A DNA stretch of 64,000 nucleotides from Zobellella endophytica (GTDB lineage Bacteria; Pseudomonadota; Gammaproteobacteria; Enterobacterales; Aeromonadaceae). Both the position numbers and the translations under genes were made by a program. This document shows positions 24,897 to 32,086 of the stretch, piece by piece. The DNA is taken from the NCBI RefSeq assembly GCF_003012775.1, contig NZ_PXYG01000010.1:1-64000 (forward strand). The letters are read 5' to 3'. Each line of letters begins with the position of its first letter. The first letter of the stretch is position 1. The notes below the pieces were generated by a model that had not been told where the DNA came from, ran no database searches, and saw only the letters and a program-made list of their open reading frames with translations.

Positions 24897-26216
24897 CTAC
24901 AGCAGGCTGTGTTTATCCAGCAGCCGGTACAGGGTGGCCCTGGAAATCTTCAACTGTTCCGCTACATAGCTCATCTTGCCCTGAGACTGGCAAATCGCCT
25001 TGGCCAGCGCCTCCCGTTCGGCCAATTCCTTTATTTCCCTGAGGCAGTCGGGAGAAGCGGATGAGCTCTGCCCCAGCTCCAGATCGGCGGCCCGGATGTA
25101 ACGTCCGGGGCACATCACCGCCGCACTCTGTACCCGATTCATCAGCTCCCGCACATTGCCCGGCCAGCCGTGGGTGAGCATGGCGCGTTCCGCGTCCGGG
25201 GCAAAGCCCAATACCCGGCTTTGTCTGCTGGCTATGAGAAACGCATGGGCAAGCAGTTGGATATCCCGGCCCCTGGCCCTGAGTGGGGGCACTTTCAACC
25301 GGACCACATTGAGCCGAAAGTAAAGGTCTTCCCGGAATCGCCCCTCCTTTATGGCATCTTCAAGGTTGACGTGGGTGGCGGCGACGATGCGAACATCGAG
25401 ACAGATCGGCTGGTGTGAGCCGACTCGCTCAATGGTCTTTTCCTGTAGGAAACGCAGCAGGTTGACCTGTTCTTCCAGGGGAAGATCGCCGATTTCATCG
25501 AGAAACAATACGCCTTTGTCGGCGGCTTCCAGTTTTCCGATTTTTCTATGGGTCGCCCCGGTAAAGGCTCCTTTCTCATGCCCGAAGAGCTCCGACTGGA
25601 TCAGCTGCCGGGGTAGAGCGCCACAGTTGACAGCAATAAAGGGTCTTGCTGCCCGTGGTGAATTCCGGTGCAGGGTCTGGGCAACCAGCTCCTTGCCTGT
25701 GCCGCTTTCGCCGGTGATCAGGACGGGCAGATGACACTCGGACAGTCGCAATATCTGTTGGCGAAGATGCTCCACACAGGCGCTCTCTCCCATGATTGTA
25801 TTCGCGGTCGAGGGAGATCGGCCAGCGTGATTGGGCACATGCAGCCTGGCCATGCCGAGGCCATGGCCCAGTAGATGGCGCAAACGGGGGTAATCGAGGG
25901 GATAGGTGTGAAAGTCGTGAAAGTAATTTTTGAGCAAGAACCTTATTTCCGGGTTTTCGAGCATGTCTTTCGAGACCAGGGCTACCAGCAACAGCTGTGG
26001 TTGGCGTTGTTTTATGGACTCGATGAGCTCTTCCTTTGTGTCGAGATCGAGGTTGAGCAACAACAATCCTATCTTGTTTCTGCCCGGGTGACCGATAAAT
26101 TCCTTGAGATCGGTAATATGTACTATATTCGATGCCATATCCTTGATTTTATTGGCAGTAGCCATGTCTCTGTGGCAGACACAAAGGTCCGCCGTGTCTG
26201 TTGCCATGCTGTTCAT
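24897..26216 (-). CDS. Sigma-54-dependent activator, VpsR-like, divergent from fap
   Basis: A 439-aa bacterial enhancer-binding protein. Residues about 8-125 form a receiver-like domain without a clear phospho-acceptor context (LLLLNLDLDT at 51-60). The AAA+ domain carries Walker A GESGTGKE (169-176), the sigma-54 loop GAFTGA (216-221), Walker B VLFLDE (236-241), AATH sensor and WPGNVREL (351-358). A Fis-type HTH (about 393-436) ends the protein. A degenerate receiver in this architecture is the VpsR pattern, the c-di-GMP-responsive biofilm activator of Vibrio. It is divergent from fapB, whose promoter has a canonical sigma-54 element, so I infer it activates the amyloid operon. Shine-Dalgarno AGGGA. 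Confidence 0.83.
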   Translation of the reverse strand: MNSMATDTADLCVCHRDMATANKIKDMASNIVHITDLKEFIGHPGRNKIGLLLLNLDLDTKEELIESIKQRQPQLLLVALVSKDMLENPEIRFLLKNYFHDFHTYPLDYPRLRHLLGHGLGMARLHVPNHAGRSPSTANTIMGESACVEHLRQQILRLSECHLPVLITGESGTGKELVAQTLHRNSPRAARPFIAVNCGALPRQLIQSELFGHEKGAFTGATHRKIGKLEAADKGVLFLDEIGDLPLEEQVNLLRFLQEKTIERVGSHQPICLDVRIVAATHVNLEDAIKEGRFREDLYFRLNVVRLKVPPLRARGRDIQLLAHAFLIASRQSRVLGFAPDAERAMLTHGWPGNVRELMNRVQSAAVMCPGRYIRAADLELGQSSSASPDCLREIKELAEREALAKAICQSQGKMSYVAEQLKISRATLYRLLDKHSLL

Positions 26217-26691
26217 AAGCGAATCCCTGCTTATTGTTATGGTTTAACTAATTGACGCGGCATCGGTTTATACCTCAATTCCGAGAGGTAAAGTCGCGCT
26301 AACACCATCCCGAATCACCGCCATGTTATCTCGGTGAGATTTGGTGATGAATGAACCTTGTCAAACGACGGCGTTAGTGATGCCCGCATCGGTTAATTAG
26401 CTGCCTGTAAGGATAGACAATATTTTTACAGGAGAGGCACAGAAAGCGGGCATTTTACTGTTTATCGTCGGCGGCCATTTTTATTTGTTTGAATTCATGC
26501 GATTTTTATTGATTTGTTAATCAAAGAATTGACGTCTCATTATTAAGACAGTGTTATGGGAGTTAAATTGTTTATTTTTGTCCGTGTTTATCATGATGTT
26601 ACCTCCTGAATACAGGTGGAGACCGTCTCGTTAATGAGCCAGGCGAAGAAGAGGTTTTTAAAACTCATCATTAAATTCAATGGCTTAAATA
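26217..26691. other. Long AT-rich control region between the activator and fapB
   Basis: About 475 bp without a credible gene, clearly more AT-rich than the genome around it. It holds two inverted repeats that could be activator sites: CCTGTAA (26404-26410) with TTACAGG (26426-26432), and CCTCCTG (26602-26608) with CAGGTGG (26613-26619), the latter about 110 bp before the predicted transcription start. An 8-bp pair ATGCCCGC/GCGGGCAT (26380-26387 and 26447-26454) brackets the first repeat. Confidence 0.5.
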
Positions 26692-26708
26692 TTGGCACTC
26701 TACTTGCT
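26692..26708 (+). promoter_or_regulatory. Sigma-54 promoter of the fap operon
   Basis: TTGGCACTCTACTTGCT: the -24 GG at 26694-26695 and the -12 GC at 26706-26707 are 12 bp apart, as required, and TGGCAC-N5-TTGCT is a full consensus match. Transcription should start near 26719, 28 nt before the fapB start. Confidence 0.87.
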
Positions 26709-26746
26709 GGATAGAATGCTGACGGAATGACATGGAGCGTCAGACG

Positions 26747-27316
26747 ATGCAAGGCTACAGAGCAATCATTATGGTGGTATCGATCATGGTTCCGTTTGGG
26801 GTGGTGGCGGATGTTGCCACCGTGGGACCTGAGGCCCTGTCCGGCATGCGCGGTATACTCGGCGTCAATATGGCCGCCGGCTCGGGTAATGTCCAGGCCA
26901 ACCTGCGTGCCATCGGTGTCGGCCAGGCGGCGCTGGCGGCCAGTGAATCCCTTATGCAGTCCCAGATCACCCTATCCTCTCACCCCCAGGCGCTCGAAGT
27001 CAGCATCGAACAGGGTGCACTGCAACAGGCGACGGGAGCCATCTCCATCAACCAGGCCAGCGGCAGTGGCAATATCGGGTTGAATATCGTCGAGCTGGCC
27101 TTTGGAGCCGGGACTTCCGTCGATTCCGATACCTTGCTGGCGGTGAATGGCGCTGGAACGACACCTACTTCCGGACAACAAGAAGGTGCGGGGTCATATC
27201 ATACCTCCCTGCACGAGAATGCATTGAATGGTGCTCAGGGCATTATTCAAATCAACCAGATTGCCGGTCACGGCAATATAGCGGTAAACCGGGTATCCAT
27301 GCCCTTAGTCAAGTAG
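26747..27316 (+). CDS. fapB: FapB-like minor amyloid (nucleator) subunit
   Basis: A 189-aa secreted protein. It has a signal peptide (about 20 residues, to VVAD) and three imperfect amyloid repeats: GILGVNMAAGSGNVQAN, GAISINQASGSGNIGLN and GIIQINQIAGHGNIAVN, each with the Gly-Asn/Gln strand-turn-strand pattern of the Fap family. In Pseudomonas FapB is the minor subunit that seeds FapC fibres. It has no cysteine. The ATG at 26747 is preferred because GGAG lies 9 nt upstream and a signal peptide starts there; another ATG at 26732 lies only about 13 nt from the predicted transcript start. First gene of fapBCDEF; no fapA precedes it. Confidence 0.82.
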   Translation: MQGYRAIIMVVSIMVPFGVVADVATVGPEALSGMRGILGVNMAAGSGNVQANLRAIGVGQAALAASESLMQSQITLSSHPQALEVSIEQGALQQATGAISINQASGSGNIGLNIVELAFGAGTSVDSDTLLAVNGAGTTPTSGQQEGAGSYHTSLHENALNGAQGIIQINQIAGHGNIAVNRVSMPLVK

Positions 27317-27387
27317 TGATGGCTGCTATGGCAACAAACTTCTTATTCCGTAGCAGCGAAATTATATTGCTTTCAAGGAGAGAGACA

Positions 27388-28416
27388 ATGAACAAGCTGA
27401 CTATCCCCCCCGTTGCGGCCGTGGTTATGCTGAGCCTGAGTGGTTATGCTTCGGCCAACGACTACGATGTCATAGAATATGACAAGGCGGTTAAAATTAA
27501 TGCGGATTTTCAAGTGGATATGGGATTCAAAGAGTATCTGAAAGTGAAAGGGTTTGCCGTGGTTGAGAACAAACAGTCTTTCACTGACAATACCACCACC
27601 TATGATATCTATAACTACAAGGGAAGTTCGAATAATACCTCGCTCGGCAACGACGCCATTGGCAATAATTCCGGTAATGTCGGGCTGAATATGGCAGCCG
27701 GCAGCGGAAACGTGCAGGCCAATAATGTAGCCCTGGCGGTGCAGGAACAGGTGGGGGGTGATAACTGGGGCGCCTATTACGGTAAAGACAAAAAAGGTGG
27801 AAGCAAGGATGTATCCAAACCGACGGTGGATGCCGAAATCTTCTCGGATCAGTATGTGGGTGGTAACAAGACTACCGTCAAGGGCAGTTCCAATACCACT
27901 TATTTGGGTGATAACTCCATCAAGAATAACAGCGGTAATGTTGGGGTAAACGTCGCCGCGGGCAGCGGCAACCTGCAGGCGAACAACTTCGCTGCCGCTG
28001 TGGGCAACGGGGAGTACTTTGCGGCGGTGGCCACCGTGTCCAACAAGCAGAAGTCCGATGATAACGACTCCACTTATACTGGCAGCTTAAACAAAGCCGA
28101 GATGGGCAAAAACTCCATCAACGGTAATAGTGGCAACGTCGGGGTGAACGCTGCGGCGGGCGATGGCAACCTGCAGACCAACAACCTGGCGGCGGCCGTC
28201 GGCAACGGGGTCCTGCAGGCGGCGGTGGCTACCGTGTACAACAATCAGATGGCCACTTACAACACCGCCAGCTATTCCTCCAGCAACAACAATGCGTCCC
28301 TGGGGGCGGGATCGCTGTCGAACAACATGGGTAATATCGGCGTGAATATCGCCGCCGGCTCCAATAACTTGCAAAGCAACAGCCTCGCCGTCAGCGCGGG
28401 CAATGTCAGCTTCTAG
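27388..28416 (+). CDS. fapC: FapC-like major functional amyloid subunit
   Basis: A 342-aa secreted amyloid. After a signal peptide (about 23 residues, to ASAN) and a 55-residue N-terminal region come four repeats at about 80-118, 167-205, 232-271 and 299-338, each built on NSGNVGVN.AAGSGNLQANN.A, separated by linkers of 48, 26 and 27 residues rich in Tyr, Ser, Asn and Lys. Well-studied Pseudomonas FapC has three repeats. There is no Cys or Trp-rich core; all linkers are charged. Shine-Dalgarno AAGGAG before ATG 27388; the frame is open further upstream but that lacks a signal peptide. A strong terminator follows immediately. Confidence 0.9.
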   Translation: MNKLTIPPVAAVVMLSLSGYASANDYDVIEYDKAVKINADFQVDMGFKEYLKVKGFAVVENKQSFTDNTTTYDIYNYKGSSNNTSLGNDAIGNNSGNVGLNMAAGSGNVQANNVALAVQEQVGGDNWGAYYGKDKKGGSKDVSKPTVDAEIFSDQYVGGNKTTVKGSSNTTYLGDNSIKNNSGNVGVNVAAGSGNLQANNFAAAVGNGEYFAAVATVSNKQKSDDNDSTYTGSLNKAEMGKNSINGNSGNVGVNAAAGDGNLQTNNLAAAVGNGVLQAAVATVYNNQMATYNTASYSSSNNNASLGAGSLSNNMGNIGVNIAAGSNNLQSNSLAVSAGNVSF

Positions 28417-28422
28417 GCGGGG

Positions 28423-28453
28423 GACTCCGGGAGGGATCCCGGAGTCTTTTTTT
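28423..28453 (+). terminator. Intrinsic terminator between fapC and fapD
   Basis: A perfect 9-bp GC-rich stem GACTCCGGG/CCCGGAGTC with a 6-nt loop and seven T, starting 6 nt after the fapC stop and ending 12 nt before the fapD ATG. It should stop most transcripts after the two amyloid subunits and leave a minority for the export genes. Confidence 0.9.
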
Positions 28454-28465
28454 GCAGGAGGCGGT

Positions 28466-29146
28466 ATGAAGATCTTATTGTTGAGTGGTTTGTTGTCTTT
28501 TTCCGTAACGGCGGCAGGCATCAACACCAGTGCCATAGTCCCGGGGGGCGGCGACTGGCGTAAGCCGGTGATCAGCCTGAAGGAGCAGAAGTTTATCGGC
28601 GTGGTCCGCCAACAGACTGATTTCAGCTGTGGTGCCGCGGCCTTGGCCACTATTCTTAAATATTCCTACCATATCAACACCAATGAGCAATGGGTGATGG
28701 ACGGCATGCTGGCCATGTCCGATCCGACCATGGTGGCTCGGTACGGCTTTTCCATGCTGGATATGAAAGGATATGTGGAAATGATCGGTATGGAGGCGAA
28801 GGGATATAGTGTCGACATCGATGCCCTTTATTTCTTGGTCGTACCGGTTGTCGTGCTGCTGAATATCAATGGCTTTCATCATTTTGTCGTGCTTAAAAAA
28901 GTGGATGAAAAGGGAAGGGCTTATATAGCGGACCCGGCGTTGGGTAATAAAATGATCGACATGGATGAGTTTGAGCAGGCCTGGAATAACATCATCCTGG
29001 CCGTGGTGGGTCGTGGATACGACAAAAACTCCATTCTTTCAAACCCAAGAGGACCGTTAACGGCGAGAGGAAGCAGTCGTCGTTTCGTGCCGGTGTCCGA
29101 TGCCGCCCTGATGGAGTTTGGTTTTAGTCACAAGGATCTGTTGTGA
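28466..29146 (+). CDS. fapD: FapD-like C39 peptidase
   Basis: A 226-aa periplasmic protein with a signal peptide (about 17 residues) and a peptidase C39-like domain: the catalytic Cys in RQQTDFSCGAAALATIL (near residue 56), the His in GFHHFVVLKKV, and Asp in YIADPALGN. In Pseudomonas FapD is needed for Fap secretion and may process or protect exported subunits. Shine-Dalgarno CAGGAGG. It lies just beyond the terminator after fapC and overlaps or abuts fapE (the stop TGA at 29144-29146 precedes the fapE ATG by 8 nt). Confidence 0.88.
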   Translation: MKILLLSGLLSFSVTAAGINTSAIVPGGGDWRKPVISLKEQKFIGVVRQQTDFSCGAAALATILKYSYHINTNEQWVMDGMLAMSDPTMVARYGFSMLDMKGYVEMIGMEAKGYSVDIDALYFLVVPVVVLLNINGFHHFVVLKKVDEKGRAYIADPALGNKMIDMDEFEQAWNNIILAVVGRGYDKNSILSNPRGPLTARGSSRRFVPVSDAALMEFGFSHKDLL

Positions 29147-29154
29147 GGCGAGTC

Positions 29155-29874
29155 ATGAAATGGTCGGTGGGAGTATTTGTGATGGCCGCGGGACTGAGCC
29201 ATGGCCAGGAGATAGGGGTACAGGAGTTAATCCAGGGAGGCAGTTTTGGCATTGTGTTGGACGATACCGTGCTGGAGCATCAGCGCGGCAAGTTCATTTC
29301 GGGTCGTCAGGCCCATTACTTCGGTATTGAGTTTGTGTCCAGCATGGTCGGTCCTCATGGCATGGTCAGCACGGTGGGCATGCAGGTCGGATTTTCGCCG
29401 GGGGCATCACCTGAACTGGAGGTTCGCTCCTACCAGGATGGGCTGGTTGCGGATGTGCAACCCGGGGCAATGGAGGTCAAGGGGTCTGGCCTGGTGCAGA
29501 CGATACAGCTGGCTGGCTTGTCCAACACGGGCATCAACGAGCTGGCGGTCAAGAATGGCCTTATGCCGCTAAAGGGCACCGAACTGGCACTCGGACACTA
29601 TAGCGTGGCTTTGCCGGGGGGGATCACCGCCAGGTACGACGTCTCTTCGGCCGGCATGGGGGTCGGCCTCTATGCGGAGGGGGACGTGTTCGGAGGACAG
29701 TCATTGCGCAGCAATCCCGGTGGCAAGGGGATAGTACAGCAACTGCGAGCCAAGGGAGATAATCAGCTACTCTTCAACCAGGCAAATCTCTACCTCGATC
29801 TTGCCGATCTATGGTCACTATCCAATGAGGCCAAGTCTCTCAAGAATAACTTACCGATGGAGTTCATCCGATGA
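29155..29874 (+). CDS. fapE: FapE-like extracellular fibril component
   Basis: A 239-aa secreted protein with a signal peptide (about 19 residues, ending SHGQ). The central region is rich in Gly, Val and Gln with beta-strand character (GMVSTVGMQVGFSPG, GSGLVQTIQLAGLSNTGIN), as in FapE, a minor fibre component in Pseudomonas. Identity is by position between fapD and fapF plus the overall pattern, so it is less certain than its neighbours. The ATG at 29155 follows GAGG; a GTG at 29143 overlapping the fapD stop is the alternative. Confidence 0.75.
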   Translation: MKWSVGVFVMAAGLSHGQEIGVQELIQGGSFGIVLDDTVLEHQRGKFISGRQAHYFGIEFVSSMVGPHGMVSTVGMQVGFSPGASPELEVRSYQDGLVADVQPGAMEVKGSGLVQTIQLAGLSNTGINELAVKNGLMPLKGTELALGHYSVALPGGITARYDVSSAGMGVGLYAEGDVFGGQSLRSNPGGKGIVQQLRAKGDNQLLFNQANLYLDLADLWSLSNEAKSLKNNLPMEFIR

Positions 29875-29904
29875 CGAACTCCGTTTAGCAGGGAGCTCAA
29901 TAAT

Positions 29905-31113
29905 ATGAAGAAAGCAGCAGTGGCATTTTCCCTACCTTTGGCGACCTTGGTGTCTTCGGTTGTGCTGGCACAAGAGGGTGCCGACGCGGCCTTGTTGCAG
30001 CAGCAGATCGATGCGCTGCGGCAGCAACTTATTCTGCAAAACCAACAGCTTTTTCAATTACAGCAACAATTGTCGGCGACCCAGACACCCTCCGGTATTT
30101 CTTCTCCGGTTGCCGAAGGCATGACGGAGCGGGTGGAGGGGGAGCCGCGTTCTCCCCAGCAGGGGAGATCGACGGAAGATCTGCTGCTCGAGCAGCACAA
30201 TGTGTTCGATCGGAAATTCAGCCTGGAGGCGGGCCTGACCTATACCTATTACGACAGAAAGGATCTGATCTTCAACGGCTTTCTGGTGCTCGACGCCATC
30301 TTTCTCGGCCAAGTGGACGTGGACCGGATCCGGGCGCACCAGTGGACGGCCGATCTCACCGGTCGTTATACCTTTAACGACCGCTGGCAGGCGGAGCTGC
30401 AATTGCCCTATCTTTACCGCTACAGTCATTACTACTCCGTCGGTAAAGACGGCGATGGGCGCGACGGTATCAGTGAGCACTCCCTCAACGAAGGGGGGCT
30501 GGGAGACATCAGTGCGGCGGTGTTTTACCGGCTGTTGACGGAAACCGACACCAGCCCCGATCTGGTATGGAATTTACGGGTCAAGGCACCGACCGGCAGG
30601 GATCCCTACGGGATCCCGGAAGAGCGGGTAGGGGGGGATGAGAGCAACTTGACGGTACCCACCGAACTGCCGACCGGTAATGGCCTGTGGGCCTTGTCCA
30701 CCGGTTTTTCCGCGGTCAAGACACTCGACCCGGCCATTATCTTCGCCAGCATCAACTATACCCATCACCTCGAGCGCAGCTTCGATGATATTTCTGCCGC
30801 CGAGGGCAATCAGCCGGGCAAGGTCCGTCTTGGCGATGCATTCGGCTATGGCATGGGCATGGCCTTCGCCCTGAATGAGCGGCTGAGTCTGTCCATGAAC
30901 TTCAACCAGCAGTTTGGCAAGGAGGCGGAACAGCATCCGGATGGTGGGGACAAGGTAAAGATCGCCGGCTCCGACAGCAACTCCGCCAGCCTGGGAATGG
31001 GGGTCACCTGGGCGATGACGGACAAGCTGTCACTGGTGGTCAACTGGGCGGCGGGGCTGACCCCGGATGCGCCCGATTATGTGGTCGGCATCCGGCTGCC
31101 CTATCGATTCTGA
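29905..31113 (+). CDS. fapF: FapF-like outer-membrane amyloid secretion channel
   Basis: A 402-aa outer-membrane protein. It has a signal peptide (about 22 residues), then a Gln/Leu heptad coiled coil (about 29-62, LLQQQIDALRQQLILQNQQL) that in Pseudomonas FapF trimerises in the periplasm and gates the pore, then a Pro/Glu-rich linker, and from about residue 100 alternating beta-strands ending with a C-terminal Phe (GIRLPYRF), the BAM signal. FapF exports unfolded FapB, FapC and FapE. Shine-Dalgarno GGGAG. Last gene of the cluster; a short dyad at 31125-31143 without T tract follows. Confidence 0.9.
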   Translation: MKKAAVAFSLPLATLVSSVVLAQEGADAALLQQQIDALRQQLILQNQQLFQLQQQLSATQTPSGISSPVAEGMTERVEGEPRSPQQGRSTEDLLLEQHNVFDRKFSLEAGLTYTYYDRKDLIFNGFLVLDAIFLGQVDVDRIRAHQWTADLTGRYTFNDRWQAELQLPYLYRYSHYYSVGKDGDGRDGISEHSLNEGGLGDISAAVFYRLLTETDTSPDLVWNLRVKAPTGRDPYGIPEERVGGDESNLTVPTELPTGNGLWALSTGFSAVKTLDPAIIFASINYTHHLERSFDDISAAEGNQPGKVRLGDAFGYGMGMAFALNERLSLSMNFNQQFGKEAEQHPDGGDKVKIAGSDSNSASLGMGVTWAMTDKLSLVVNWAAGLTPDAPDYVVGIRLPYRF

Positions 31114-31173
31114 CCTTGCTGCAGGCAGGATGCCGGATCCTGCTTACCGCTTCCTCATGGGGTACTGCCGTAT

Positions 31174-31581
31174 TCAGTACGTTGCCAGGCAGGTTTTCAG
31201 CTGGTTATTGAGGAAGCTCATCACCTGGTGGCGGGTGACGATGCCCACCACCTTCTTGCCTTCCACTACCGGGTAGAGTTTGGGTTTGGCGCCGCCCATG
31301 GTGCGGGCCAGTTCGAACACATCGGTATCCGGGGTGACCGTCAGTGACTCGGTGCGCATCAGATCGCTCACCTTGGATCGGCTGTCACAGTGGTAGTTGG
31401 CGTTGATCAGCGTGGGAATGCAGTCCTGCTCGGATAAAAAGCCGACGATGTGTCGTTGGGGAGTCACTACCGGCAGGCCGCTCAGCCCGGATTCCAGCAT
31501 TCTGTCCAGCGCCTCGGAAATCGACATGTCGGCAGTCAGCATCGGCAGGCTGTGTCGCATTATTTCGTTTACTGTTGCCAT
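31174..31581 (-). CDS. Small CBS-domain-pair protein
   Basis: A 135-aa cytoplasmic protein made almost wholly of two CBS motifs (MRHSLPMLTADMSISEALDRML..GLPVV and MRTESLTVTPDTDVFELARTM..LYPVV). CBS pairs bind adenosyl ligands such as AMP, ATP or SAM. The ATG at 31581 follows AAGGAG by 7 nt; the frame is open further up but those starts are poor. It converges on fapF and is divergent from the small RNA/glrK locus. Its role is unknown. A second protein of the same build lies at 61545. Confidence 0.85.
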   Translation of the reverse strand: MATVNEIMRHSLPMLTADMSISEALDRMLESGLSGLPVVTPQRHIVGFLSEQDCIPTLINANYHCDSRSKVSDLMRTESLTVTPDTDVFELARTMGGAKPKLYPVVEGKKVVGIVTRHQVMSFLNNQLKTCLATY

Positions 31582-31889
31582 CGCCATTCTCCTTAAATGC
31601 TTGATAAACCGAGTGTGGCATCCTTTTTCTCGGTGATCCAATTGGTGCCGTCTGGATGATTGATAGCCTGCACCTCGGTTCTCTATCAGCATAGCGTATT
31701 TTGCGGGGGGGCAGCGGCGACCAGGAAGGGCGAGCGCTTGGGGTGTGCTCAAAAGGAGACATGTTAACTGTTTGTTTCTAATGGTATTTTTATAAAATAA
31801 GCCTATTGCGTCTCTTAATGGATACATCTTTGCCGGCGAGGCGGCTCTTGGTTTTCCATAACTAATTGAAAATAAATGATTTATAAATT
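31582..31889. other. Intergenic region upstream of the candidate small RNA
   Basis: About 300 bp between the CBS gene start and the sigma-54 promoter. It becomes AT-rich toward the right. I searched it for the TGTC-N10-GACA-type site reported for GlrR and saw no clear copy, and no gene with an acceptable ribosome site. Confidence 0.4.
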
Positions 31890-31906
31890 ATGGCCCGAAG
31901 TTTGCT
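31890..31906 (+). promoter_or_regulatory. Sigma-54 promoter upstream of glrK
   Basis: TGGCCC-GAAGT-TTGCT: GG at 31892-31893 and GC at 31904-31905, 12 bp apart. It matches the consensus except one base in the -24 block. Transcription would start near 31916-31917, exactly before a set of stable hairpins that ends in a terminator. Confidence 0.72.
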
Positions 31907-31916
31907 TTTACTCTCG

Positions 31917-32025
31917 TTGTCTGATACTGCCGAACAGCGGCATTGAGAGTGTGTCGGACCCGTGCAGGGATGCACAATCTGTAGTTCTTTTAAATGCCGG
32001 TCGTCCCCCGACCGGTTTTTTTTTT
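31917..32025 (+). ncRNA. Candidate sigma-54-dependent small RNA upstream of glrK
   Basis: About 109 nt from the predicted sigma-54 start to the T tract. It can fold into an outer stem GUCUGA/UCGGAC (31919-31924 with 31954-31959) around an inner UGCCG/CGGCA hairpin (31928-31932 with 31938-31942), a second hairpin GUGCA-GGGA-UGCAC (31962-31975), a 20-nt U/A-rich single strand, and a terminator CCGGUCG/CGACCGG (31997-32003 with 32009-32015) followed by ten T. In E. coli the GlmY small RNA occupies the same place before glrK and is activated by GlrR with sigma-54. Primary sequence does not look like GlmY to me, so this is either a diverged counterpart or a different RNA. No open frame with a ribosome site lies inside it. 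Confidence 0.65.
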
Positions 32026-32086
32026 GCTTGGCGCGTCGGCGCTTTTGATATCCTGTTGGTCTTCACGGTCGATGAGTATGTGGATA

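Noticed and set aside
27316..27387. Upstream extension of fapC from 27316
   Set aside because: It would place a non-signal sequence before the signal peptide; AAGGAG fits only the ATG at 27388.
27625..28400. Tandem DNA repeats in fapC as a CRISPR or mobile repeat
   Set aside because: The repeats are protein-level imperfect amyloid repeats within one frame.
31114..31173. Terminator after fapF
   Set aside because: The GCAGGAT/ATCCTGC dyad (31125-31143) has no T tract on either side; too weak to call.
31890..32025. Calling the small RNA glmY outright
   Set aside because: Position and sigma-54 promoter fit, but length and sequence do not resemble GlmY as I know it; left as a candidate without a gene name.
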